Translations under genes and position numbers: made by a program
Assembly: GCA_021775195.1 (NCBI GenBank)
Contig: JAJFIG010000080.1
Coordinates: 1-7,458 of the forward strand
Origin: Rhodospirillales bacterium
Lineage (GTDB): Bacteria; Pseudomonadota; Alphaproteobacteria; Rhodospirillales; 2-02-FULL-58-16
Reading direction: 5' to 3'
DNA length: 7,458 nt
The notes under the pieces: model-generated
Seen by the model: only the letters and a program-made list of their open reading frames with translations
Database searches by the model: none
Told to the model about the DNA's origin: nothing
Shown: piece by piece, positions 1-6,077 of the stretch
Layout: every line of letters begins with the position of its first letter
How positions within the stretch are numbered: position 1 is the stretch's first letter

Positions 1-1127
1 ACGTCCCCGAAATCGACGCCGAGGAGATGCTCGAGGGCATCCTGCGCTGGGTCGAGATCGAGACCCCGTCCGATGACGCCGACGCCGTCAACCATCTCGT
101 CGACCATGTCGAGGAGGGCATGGCCGTGCTCGGCGCTCGCATCACCCGCACCCCGGGGCGCGACGGCTTCGGCGACATCCTCAGGGCGCGCACGCCGTGG
201 GGCGGCGACGGCCCCGGGATCCTGGTCCTCAGCCACCTCGACACCGTGCATGCGGTGGGCACCAAGAAGGAGATCCTTCCCGTCTGCCGCGACGGCGACA
301 AGGTCTACGGCCCCGGCATCTACGACATGAAGGCCGGCGCCTACATCGCCTTCTATGCGCTCCGCCACCTGGTGCGCCGGAACGCCGAGACGCCGCTCCC
401 CATCACCTTCCTCTACGTCCCGGAGGAAGAGATCGGCAGCCCCACGTCGCGCGACCTCATCGAGGCCGAGGCCCGCAAGGCCAAATACGTCCTCGTCACC
501 GAACCGGCGCGCGAGGGCGGCAAGGTGGTGACGGCCAGGAACGGAACCCTGCATTTCTTCGTTCATATCACCGGCCGCCCGGCCCATTCCGGGGCGCGGC
601 ACATGGACGGGCGCAGCGCCATCAAGGAGATGGCCAAGCAAATCCTCCGCTTCGAGGACTTCACCGACTACGCCCGCGGCATCACCGCCAGCGTCGGCAC
701 CATCGAGGGCGGCAACCTGATCAACGTCATCCCCGCCCACTGCAAGGCCGCGGTCGACATGCGCGCCCCCAGCCCCGAGCTGGCGGACGAGATTGTCTCC
801 CGGGTCCGCGCCTTCGAGACCTTCGACCCCGACGTCAAGATGGAGATCACCGGCGGCATCAACCGCCCGCCCTACGAGAAGTTCGACGGCCTCGCCAAGC
901 TCTTCGACCACGCCAAGGGCCTCGCCGCCGAGATCGGCTTCGATCTCGAGGACCTGAAGACCGGCGGCGGCTCCGACGGCAACTTCACCGGCGCCATGGG
1001 CATCCCGACCCTCGACGGCCTCGGCGCCGACGGCCACGGCGCCCACACCCACAAGGAGCACATCTACCTGTCGTCCCTCGAACCCCGCGCCCGCCTCATG
1101 GTCCGGCTCTTCGAGACGTTGGAGTAG
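1..1127 (+). CDS. M20-family zinc metallopeptidase (carboxypeptidase G2 / ArgE-DapE type), 5' partial
   Basis: Predicted cytoplasmic di-zinc amidohydrolase that cleaves an amide or peptide bond; the substrate cannot be told from sequence. Numbering from the ATG at 27, the metal-site motifs are in family order: SHLDTVH (H70, D72), GPGIYDMK (bridging D100), PEEEIGS (catalytic E134, metal ligand E135), VTEP (E159) and GAHTHKEH (H340, aligning with the last metal histidine of carboxypeptidase G2). The dimerisation (lid) domain lies at about 172-280 and carries RPAHSG (H187), GGNLINVIP (N234) and DMR (R246). The frame is open upstream to base 1 and reads VPEIDAEE before the ATG. The N-terminal helix WVEIETPSDD normally follows further residues, so the true start is probably outside the window. 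The gene ends in TAG and is convergent with the MoaD/ThiS-like gene. Family assignment is firm; G2-like versus deacetylase or desuccinylase is open. Confidence 0.93.
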   Translation, partial: VPEIDAEEMLEGILRWVEIETPSDDADAVNHLVDHVEEGMAVLGARITRTPGRDGFGDILRARTPWGGDGPGILVLSHLDTVHAVGTKKEILPVCRDGDKVYGPGIYDMKAGAYIAFYALRHLVRRNAETPLPITFLYVPEEEIGSPTSRDLIEAEARKAKYVLVTEPAREGGKVVTARNGTLHFFVHITGRPAHSGARHMDGRSAIKEMAKQILRFEDFTDYARGITASVGTIEGGNLINVIPAHCKAAVDMRAPSPELADEIVSRVRAFETFDPDVKMEITGGINRPPYEKFDGLAKLFDHAKGLAAEIGFDLEDLKTGGGSDGNFTGAMGIPTLDGLGADGHGAHTHKEHIYLSSLEPRARLMVRLFETLE

Positions 1128-1163
1128 GGGGCAGGTACTGGGGAGGGCTCAATCCGTTCATTC

Positions 1164-1193
1164 AACACGGATGAACACGAATGAACACGAATG
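1164..1193 (+). repeat. Triple 10-bp tandem repeat, left copy
   Basis: Three consecutive units read AACACGGATG, AACACGAATG and AACACGAATG. The reverse complement of the same unit recurs three times at 1401-1430, so the two tracts form inverted arms around a spacer of about 207 bases that contains the nested palindrome. From memory, ATGAACACGGATG-type tracts are scattered through intergenic DNA of several Proteobacteria; that is recollection, not a search. Confidence 0.85.
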
Positions 1194-1252
1194 GACAAAT
1201 GACTCAGCGCTTTGCGCGGCCCGTTAGGGCCCACCGCGCCCTACCCTAGGCT

Positions 1253-1329
1253 GTCGTCCTCGGGCTTGACCCGAGGACCCAGAAATCCTGTCGCGCTCCT
1301 GGATCCTCGCGTCAAGCGCGAGGATGACG
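1253..1329. repeat. Nested palindromic intergenic element (REP/RIME-like)
   Basis: Two hairpins lie side by side: TCCTCGGG (1257-1264) pairs with CCCGAGGA (1270-1277) around loop CTTGA, and TCCTCGCG (1304-1311) pairs with CGCGAGGA (1317-1324) around loop TCAAG. The loops are complementary to each other, and the left half is a near-perfect inverted copy of the right half, so the whole unit can fold as two small stems or one long stem. Such palindromes resemble the intergenic mosaic repeats (RIME and relatives) of alphaproteobacteria. Its position between convergent genes fits a role in transcription end or mRNA protection, which is inference. The strings SSSGLTRGP and LDPRVKREDD obtained by translating it are typical of spurious proteins called from such repeats. 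Confidence 0.8.
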
Positions 1330-1400
1330 TGAGGGGAAGCGCGGGGATGATGGGAGAGACGGTGCCGGGCGGGGTGCGTCTGCGCGGGCACCCACCGGAT

Positions 1401-1430
1401 CCGTGTTCATCCGTGTTCATCCGTGTTCGA
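1401..1430 (-). repeat. Triple 10-bp tandem repeat, right inverted copy
   Basis: Three units read CCGTGTTCAT, CCGTGTTCAT and CCGTGTTCGA. Their reverse complement matches the left tract at 1164-1193 with one or two differences per unit. The tract ends 44 bases from the stop codon of the MoaD/ThiS-like gene. Confidence 0.85.
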
Positions 1431-1474
1431 TATTCCTCATCGGGGCTCTGTGCCAGGGAACGGCCCGCCCCCCC

Positions 1475-1795
1475 CTACACCACCGGGGCGCCGTAGCCCC
1501 AGCTGTAGGGCACGGGGCCGGACAGCGCGATCACGTCGCCGTCCTCGAGCACGTATTCGGTGCGGATCTCGGCGTAGAGGCTGGGGGTCATGTCGCGGCC
1601 GTTGCAGAAGGCCAGGAAGACCTCGCCCGCCGGGATATCGAGGTTCCTGATCACGTCGCCGATGGTGCTGCCCGCCAGCAGGGGGAGGCGCCGGCGGCGG
1701 CTTCCGCCGGCGAACCGGCTCAGGCTGTTGAACAGCCGCACTTCGACCTCGACCACCACGTCGGCCGAATTGTGCCCGATCAGAACCGAACCCAT
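1475..1795 (-). CDS. MoaD/ThiS-type beta-grasp protein lacking the C-terminal Gly-Gly
   Basis: A 106-residue protein. Residues 13-106 read as a ubiquitin-like beta-grasp fold of the sulfur-carrier family: a first strand VEVEVRLFNSLSRFAGG, a helix STIGDVIRNLDIP, a strand EVFLAFCNGRDM and the late motif LEDGDVIALSGPVP, equivalent to the L-x-DGD-x-V segment of MoaD and ThiS. Those carriers end in Gly-Gly, which is adenylated and thiocarboxylated. This one instead ends SWGYGAPVV, so either the tail is processed or it is not a classical carrier. I chose the ATG at 1795 because GGAGAGG lies 4 bases upstream of it and the fold starts soon after. A TTG at 1861 would add 22 unconserved-looking residues. 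It points the same way as the two CoA genes at the right end. Target enzyme unknown. Confidence 0.75.
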   Translation of the reverse strand: MGSVLIGHNSADVVVEVEVRLFNSLSRFAGGSRRRRLPLLAGSTIGDVIRNLDIPAGEVFLAFCNGRDMTPSLYAEIRTEYVLEDGDVIALSGPVPYSWGYGAPVV

Positions 1796-2118
1796 GGGGC
1801 CTCTCCGTGACCTGTTTCGGTCTTGATTGGGTGACTCTACGACGATGGCGGCGGCGGCCAATTGACCGTGGTTAAGGGGGTAAGGCGAGCTTGCACCACA
1901 ATCGCCCCAAAACGAAATCCTCTCACAGCTTGTTTCATCAGATTTGGTGCGAGTTATTTTGACATTCTCAAATAAGAAAGAACGAGCACGGCAAATAAAG
2001 CCAGCGTTAGCAATGTATCAATCCGGTTTTTCCAGCGTCGACCTACGAGCATTGGGTTGAACTGGACAGTCTGCTACACTCGCGAACCGCGCTGTGATTT
2101 ACGAGAGACGGGACCGAG
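1796..2118. other. Divergent spacer holding the left edge of the low-GC block
   Basis: This 323-base stretch separates the divergent MoaD/ThiS-like and EVE-nuclease genes. Bases 1796-1861 keep the GC-rich character of the chromosome; from about 1905 the sequence becomes AT-richer, so the block edge is probably near 1862-1905. It holds the ribosome site of the MoaD/ThiS-like gene, a possible promoter for the EVE gene and an 11-bp sequence (GCCCCAAAACG, 1904-1914) repeated at 3303-3313. I see no tRNA, integrase remnant or convincing small ORF. Confidence 0.6.
2052..2080 (+). promoter_or_regulatory. Possible sigma70-type promoter for the EVE-nuclease gene
   Basis: TACACT (2075-2080) matches four of six bases of the -10 consensus and is preceded by TGC, an extended -10 feature. 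TTGGGT (2052-2057) lies 17 bases upstream as a weak -35. This would start transcription about 30 bases before the ATG at 2119. Motif match only. Confidence 0.35.
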
Positions 2119-3249
2119 ATGGCTTTTGCCCGCACATACTGGCTAGATTTGTTCTCTTACTCAACGTGGGTTCAGTTTCAAGAGGCCAGCTGTGAGATAT
2201 CTGGCTTCCGCGAACGCAGGTGGAAGATGGTGCAGAAGATGAGGCCAGGAGATTATTTGCTTTGTTATTTGACCGGAGTATCCCGTTGGATCGGCCTTCT
2301 CGAAGTTGTTTCCGAGCCATTTTTCGACCGCAACCCGTTATGGATAGAGGACGATTTCCCTGCGAGGGTTAAGGTCAAGCCCTTAGTATCGCTCACACCT
2401 GAAACCGCCGTTCCAGTATTTGAGTTGCGAGAAAAGCTTTCCGTTTTCAAGAACTTGAACAATCCAAACGCGTGGACTGGATATTTTAGAGGATCTCCAG
2501 CCAAGTGGAAGATCGCTGACGGCGAAACTGTGGCGGAAGCTCTCTTAGCAGCAAACGCGAACCCAGTTACGCGACCGGTGGACGAGAAAAAACTCGGTAG
2601 GATGCCGCCTGTTCTAAAGGCCAAAACTGGCGTTGTCACCGTTCCGGAGGATGAAAACGGTACCGATGACAACACCCGAGTCGGTGCAAAAGTTGGAGCA
2701 AATACGCAGCGAGAGCCTACGGTCCACACTGAAATTCAGTGGTTGCTCCTCAAACTAGGCAACGAAATGGGGTTAGATGTGTGGGTAGCCCGAAACGACC
2801 GGAATCGAGAGTACGACGGCCACCGGTTCGACATTCTGTCACGATTAAGGAAGGAGCTACCTCACCAGTTCGACGATGCAACCAACCGAACCATCGAACT
2901 GATAGACGTATTGTGGCTTCAAGGGAACGCCATCGTCGCGGCTTTCGAGATCGAGAGCACCACTTCTATATACTCTGGATTGCTTCGCATGTCGGACCTC
3001 GTGACAATGCAGCCCAATCTGAAAATCCCACTTTATCTCGTCGCGCCTGATGAGCGGCGGAACAAAGTAATAGAGGAGATTAATCGCCCGACTTTCAGCC
3101 GTCTAAAGCCACCGTTAAGCGAGATTTGTCGTTTCATTCCTTTCTCAGGGCTCCGCGAAAAGATCGCCCAGGTGGAATCTCTACTGCATTATTTGAAACC
3201 GGACTTCATTCAAGAAGTTTCCGAGTCCTGCGCTGTTGACGACACCTAA
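2119..3249 (+). CDS. EVE-domain protein fused to a PD-(D/E)XK-like nuclease domain
   Basis: A 376-residue predicted modification-sensing restriction nuclease. Residues 6-130 read as an EVE domain (PUA/YTH-like pocket): YWLDLFSYSTW, ISGF, the turn MRPGDYLLCYLTGVSRWIGLLEV, a FPARVKVKP strand and a closing GYFRGSPAKW. EVE domains are thought to flip out and read modified bases. After a polar linker (about 150-198), residues 203-350 form a restriction-endonuclease-like fold: E205 in HTEIQWLLLKLG, D263 in ELIDVLW, then AFEIEST (E277, E279) and SIYSGLLRMSDL. The D...ExE arrangement resembles BamHI, where Glu replaces the usual Lys. The ATG at 2119 places the EVE strand near the N terminus, with a GGGA about 5 bases upstream. 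The OLD gene follows after 74 bases on the same strand. Domain calls are by eye; defence role and DNA target are inferred. Confidence 0.82.
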   Translation: MAFARTYWLDLFSYSTWVQFQEASCEISGFRERRWKMVQKMRPGDYLLCYLTGVSRWIGLLEVVSEPFFDRNPLWIEDDFPARVKVKPLVSLTPETAVPVFELREKLSVFKNLNNPNAWTGYFRGSPAKWKIADGETVAEALLAANANPVTRPVDEKKLGRMPPVLKAKTGVVTVPEDENGTDDNTRVGAKVGANTQREPTVHTEIQWLLLKLGNEMGLDVWVARNDRNREYDGHRFDILSRLRKELPHQFDDATNRTIELIDVLWLQGNAIVAAFEIESTTSIYSGLLRMSDLVTMQPNLKIPLYLVAPDERRNKVIEEINRPTFSRLKPPLSEICRFIPFSGLREKIAQVESLLHYLKPDFIQEVSESCAVDDT

Positions 3250-3254
3250 ATACT

Positions 3255-3266
3255 CTCCTTAAGGAG
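3255..3266. repeat. 12-bp perfect palindrome between the two defence-type genes
   Basis: CTCCTTAAGGAG is self-complementary and begins 6 bases after the EVE-nuclease stop codon. It has no loop and no following T-run, so it is unlikely to be a simple terminator. It could be a protein-binding site or chance. Confidence 0.5.
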
Positions 3267-3323
3267 CGCAGTGAGTGGGAACTTTAGCGGTTATTACTAA
3301 TTGCCCCAAAACGGAAAATTACA

Positions 3324-5093
3324 ATGCGGCCAATTGAAAAAATAGAAATTAATTATTTCCGGTCAATATATAGTATATCATTTAGTAAAACAAACGATAT
3401 TAATATTCTTGTCGGAACAAATGATGTCGGAAAATCAAATATACTAAAGTCTTTGAATTTGTTTTTTAATGACGAAACGGAACTTGGTTCCGGGTTCAAT
3501 TTTATTGAAGATCTGTCAAGATTGAGAGAAAAAGAGGCAAGGGCGGCCAAAGGGAGAGCAAGTATTTGGATAAAAATTACTTTTAATAATTACCTCAGTT
3601 GGGCATCGCTTCCAAGGCAGTTTGTTATAAAAAAATCTTGGAATAGATATCAATCTATTCCAATTCAAACAATTATTCCAGAATCAATTCCAAATACAAC
3701 AATCGCGAGATTTATAAACAAGATTTCTTTTAACTATATCCCAGCTGTTCGCGGGAGAGATATTTTTTCTCATTATCTCCAAATGTTACATGACGCTTTG
3801 ATTGATGATGAGCGTGCTGGTGTTCGGGGTGCATCAGGTCGTCTAATGGAAGCAATAAATGATAGCACATCTGTAATGTCGCGCAGTATCGAAGATGGTT
3901 TGGGATTCAAAAGCACCATCCAAGTGCCTGAAGATCTTCGAGAATTGTTCGCCGCTCTGGATTTCTCAACCGATTTTGCCGGTTACAGCGTGCCTTTACA
4001 AAAAAGGGGCGATGGCATCCAGGCGCGTCATATACCGTTCATTCTGGATTTCATAGCGACACGTTCAAAAAAAACGCACGTGTGGGCATACGAGGAGCCT
4101 GAAAATTCTCTCGAACTTGGCCGTGCGTTCGAACTAGCAGGACAATTTCGCAATGAATTTTACAAAGAAAACCAAATATTTATTACTACACATTCACCAG
4201 CATTCTATGACCTATCAGGTTCTCCAGTTACGAAGTGGCTAATAAACTCCGAACCAGTTGGCCCAAATAATGAGCCTGTCACAACCTCAACTATGATCAC
4301 GTCGAGTGACGTTTCCGATAAAAGCTTAGGTGTCGCAGCGTTATTGGCGGATAGGGCTCGTGAACTGCATGAAGAAATCACCGGTTTACGCGAGAGCAAC
4401 AAGAGCATTGAATCCAAGCTGCAAATTGCGCAAAGACCGCAAGTTATCGTGGAAGGAACTACCGACCAACAGATTCTTGAGACTGCTTTTTCCAAGCTTT
4501 ACCCAGGCACAGAAGCATTTTGCGAATTTATCCCGGGCAACGGTGCATCAAACATCGCCTCGTTCGTAAAGTCCCATTCAAAAATGAAGGGAAGCTGTGA
4601 AATTGCTACTATTGCTCTAGCAGACAATGACCAAGCTGGCCGCGAACAGGAGAGAAAATTTTCGAGCTACAAATATTTTGACGGTAGTGGCTTTAGAGTA
4701 TTGAACATAAACAGAAAAACATACTTTGGATTGTTGCCAGTTCCTGAAGAATTAAGAGAAGTCGATCAAATTTTCCGAGCACTCCGCGGAGGCGATATGA
4801 GAATCCCGCTTTCGATTGAGTTGATGTTTCCAGAGCGCATCATAAATCGCGCTATCGAACTTGATCATATTCAATTTGGAGATAGAGTTACAAAGGCGCG
4901 TGATCCAGAATTCAATTTTTATGTCAACTTATCGGAAAATATTGCTCCGCAATTGCCAGGCGAATACGCATATTTTGCTAAAGAAATAGTCAATGCCTCG
5001 AAGCAAATTTTTGCAGACACGGTAGTCGATTTAGAACCTGATGATTTTGGTTGTTTTCAACCACTATTCGAGACTTTAAGGCGCATCACGTAA
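3324..5093 (+). CDS. OLD-family ATP-dependent nuclease (ABC-type ATPase plus TOPRIM)
   Basis: A 589-residue protein. The N-terminal ATPase carries Walker A GTNDVGKS (31-38), an ABC-like signature in SVPLQKRGDGIQ (222-233), Walker B HVWAYEEPE (252-260, E257/E258) and the switch histidine in ITTHSP (H290). A charged helical stretch (about 345-370) leads to a C-terminal TOPRIM domain: VIVEGTTD (E377, D381), ALADNDQAG (D434, D436) and SIELMFP (E499). Order and length match OLD nucleases such as GajA of Gabija (about 580 residues), which cut or nick DNA under nucleotide control and can cause abortive infection. The late catalytic lysine cannot be fixed; K524 and K553 are candidates. No GajB-type helicase follows; the next gene is convergent and metabolic. 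The ATG at 3324 has only a weak GGAA upstream, so coupling to the EVE-nuclease transcript is plausible. The first 450 or so bases are much more AT-rich than the rest. Confidence 0.92.
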   Translation: MRPIEKIEINYFRSIYSISFSKTNDINILVGTNDVGKSNILKSLNLFFNDETELGSGFNFIEDLSRLREKEARAAKGRASIWIKITFNNYLSWASLPRQFVIKKSWNRYQSIPIQTIIPESIPNTTIARFINKISFNYIPAVRGRDIFSHYLQMLHDALIDDERAGVRGASGRLMEAINDSTSVMSRSIEDGLGFKSTIQVPEDLRELFAALDFSTDFAGYSVPLQKRGDGIQARHIPFILDFIATRSKKTHVWAYEEPENSLELGRAFELAGQFRNEFYKENQIFITTHSPAFYDLSGSPVTKWLINSEPVGPNNEPVTTSTMITSSDVSDKSLGVAALLADRARELHEEITGLRESNKSIESKLQIAQRPQVIVEGTTDQQILETAFSKLYPGTEAFCEFIPGNGASNIASFVKSHSKMKGSCEIATIALADNDQAGREQERKFSSYKYFDGSGFRVLNINRKTYFGLLPVPEELREVDQIFRALRGGDMRIPLSIELMFPERIINRAIELDHIQFGDRVTKARDPEFNFYVNLSENIAPQLPGEYAYFAKEIVNASKQIFADTVVDLEPDDFGCFQPLFETLRRIT

Positions 5094-5257
5094 ATTGCCG
5101 AAAAAATAGCCAAGCCAAAAAAACAATTATTTCTCGCGGCGGCCCTCAAACAAGATCCCGAATTGCGCCCCCAGCGTTTCTTATAAGGGAGGATTGGTTT
5201 GGCGGTTTGTTTCTTCTGATCCTGATCCAACACCCTTCCACTAACAAAATTCGCCCC

Positions 5258-6034
5258 TCACCCTTTCCCCTTCTCCCCCGCGTAGGGCACCGTCTTTTCC
5301 ACGGTGTCCCAGATGGTGCGGGCGCTCGGGCTCGCCCGTTCCTCGGCGATGTGGCCGACGAGGCCGGCGGCGCGGGAGATGACGGCGAAGCCGCGCATGA
5401 TCTCGGGCTCGATGCCGATCTCCATCAGCACCGCCGCCACGGCGCCGGTGGCATTGATGGTGATGTGCTTGCCGTAGGCTTCGTCGACGGCCCGGCCGAG
5501 GGTTTCGATGGCGGCGATGTAGGTGCCGGGGACGCCGTGGGCGCGGGCGATCTCGAACAGCTTCGGGGTCCGCGGGTCGTCGGGCTTGTGCATGTGATGG
5601 CCGAAGCCCGGCATCGGGCGCCGGGCGTCGCGGACCGCCTGCACCTCGCGCCTGGCCGCCACCTCGACGCCGTCTGCGTCCGTTGTAATGCGGGCCAATA
5701 TTTCGGCGGCGAGCTCCATGGTGCCGACGAACTGGCTCCCCACCGCCAGCAGGCCCGACGCCACGGCCCCCTGCAGGGCCTCGGGCGCGCTGTGATAGAC
5801 CAGGCGCGTGGCGATGACGCTGGGGGTCAGTCCGTGCTCCATCAGGGTCACCAGGACGGCGTCGACGATGGCGGTGTCCGCCGCCCCCGGCATGCGCCCG
5901 GTGATGTGCAGGAACATCATCTCGGTGAAGGTGACCTTGCCCATCAGCTCCTCGACCAGATCGCGGTCGCGGACATAGAGGGCATCGAGGGTGTGGGTGC
6001 AGAGGTGGGTGACGGGTCCTTTTGATTGGGTCAT
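5258..6034 (-). CDS. Citrate-synthase-fold protein, citryl-CoA lyase-like
   Basis: A 258-residue protein matching the C-terminal catalytic part of citrate synthase; full citrate synthases run to about 370-430. This short form is the length of the stand-alone citryl-CoA lyase of reductive-TCA bacteria, which splits citryl-CoA into acetyl-CoA and oxaloacetate. Visible motifs are LMEHGLTPS (H67, first catalytic histidine), GFGHHMHKPDDPR (H146, matching GFGHxxxKxxDPR of citrate synthase) and the late helix FAVISRAAGLVGHIAEE (216-232). I could not place the catalytic aspartate with confidence. The ATG at 6034 has GAGG 6 bases upstream on the coding strand. The acyl-CoA synthetase ends 43 bases upstream, so the two are probably co-transcribed. 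No citryl-CoA synthetase subunit is visible, so the acyl-CoA handled may differ from citryl-CoA and the reaction could run in the condensing direction. Confidence 0.8.
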   Translation of the reverse strand: MTQSKGPVTHLCTHTLDALYVRDRDLVEELMGKVTFTEMMFLHITGRMPGAADTAIVDAVLVTLMEHGLTPSVIATRLVYHSAPEALQGAVASGLLAVGSQFVGTMELAAEILARITTDADGVEVAARREVQAVRDARRPMPGFGHHMHKPDDPRTPKLFEIARAHGVPGTYIAAIETLGRAVDEAYGKHITINATGAVAAVLMEIGIEPEIMRGFAVISRAAGLVGHIAEERASPSARTIWDTVEKTVPYAGEKGKG

Positions 6035-6077
6035 GGGGAGCCTCGCTGACGAATCGTTGCGTTTATTGGGAAAATGG

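Larger units (their letters stand above)
1128..1474. other. Gene-free convergent spacer with repeat elements
   Basis: These 347 bases lie between two convergent genes. I see no credible gene in them. They hold two oppositely oriented 10-bp repeat triplets, a small hairpin (TAGGGC at 1225-1230 pairing with GCCCTA at 1238-1243) and a large nested palindrome, each listed separately where strong enough. Open frames through this stretch translate the repeats and look spurious. No classical stem plus T-run terminator is evident for either flanking gene, so the palindromes may serve that role. Confidence 0.7.
1862..5257. other. Low-GC accessory block with a putative two-gene defence module
   Basis: Base composition drops sharply against both flanks. 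Sampled 60-base lines give 46 G+C at 961-1020, but 26 at 2401-2460, 15 at 3361-3420, 27 at 4021-4080 and 24 at 4921-4980. Both genes run +, opposite to the flanking - strand metabolic genes, and both carry nuclease signatures typical of genome defence. No integrase, transposase, tRNA or clear target-site duplication is visible, so the route of acquisition is unknown. The exact edges are uncertain by tens of bases: left about 1862-1905, right about 5160-5257. Confidence 0.6.

Noticed and set aside
1212..1496. 94-codon + strand open frame over the spacer repeats
   Set aside because: Its translation is produced by the nested palindrome and the 10-bp repeats (SSSGLTRGP, DPRVKREDD, CSSVFIRV), strings typical of spurious ORFs from intergenic repeats.
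1403..1810. 135-codon + strand open frame opposite the MoaD/ThiS-like gene
   Set aside because: Antisense shadow in GC-rich DNA with low-complexity Ala/Gly/His-rich translation; the opposite strand has a clear fold and ribosome site.
1796..1861. TTG start at 1861 for the MoaD/ThiS-like gene
   Set aside because: Adds 22 residues with no fold content and lacks a ribosome site, while the ATG at 1795 has GGAGAGG correctly placed.
1959..1964. Perfect TTGACA as -35 box for the EVE-nuclease gene
   Set aside because: No acceptable -10 lies 16-18 bases downstream, and it is 155 bases from the ATG; the extended -10 at 2072-2080 is better.
5094..5257. Terminator, attachment site or small gene after the OLD gene
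   Set aside because: A-rich tracts are present but I find no stem followed by a T-run, no convincing direct repeat with the left edge and no ORF with a ribosome site.
5051..6025. 324-codon + strand open frame opposite the citryl-CoA lyase-like gene
   Set aside because: Antisense shadow; the - strand has recognisable catalytic motifs and a ribosome site.
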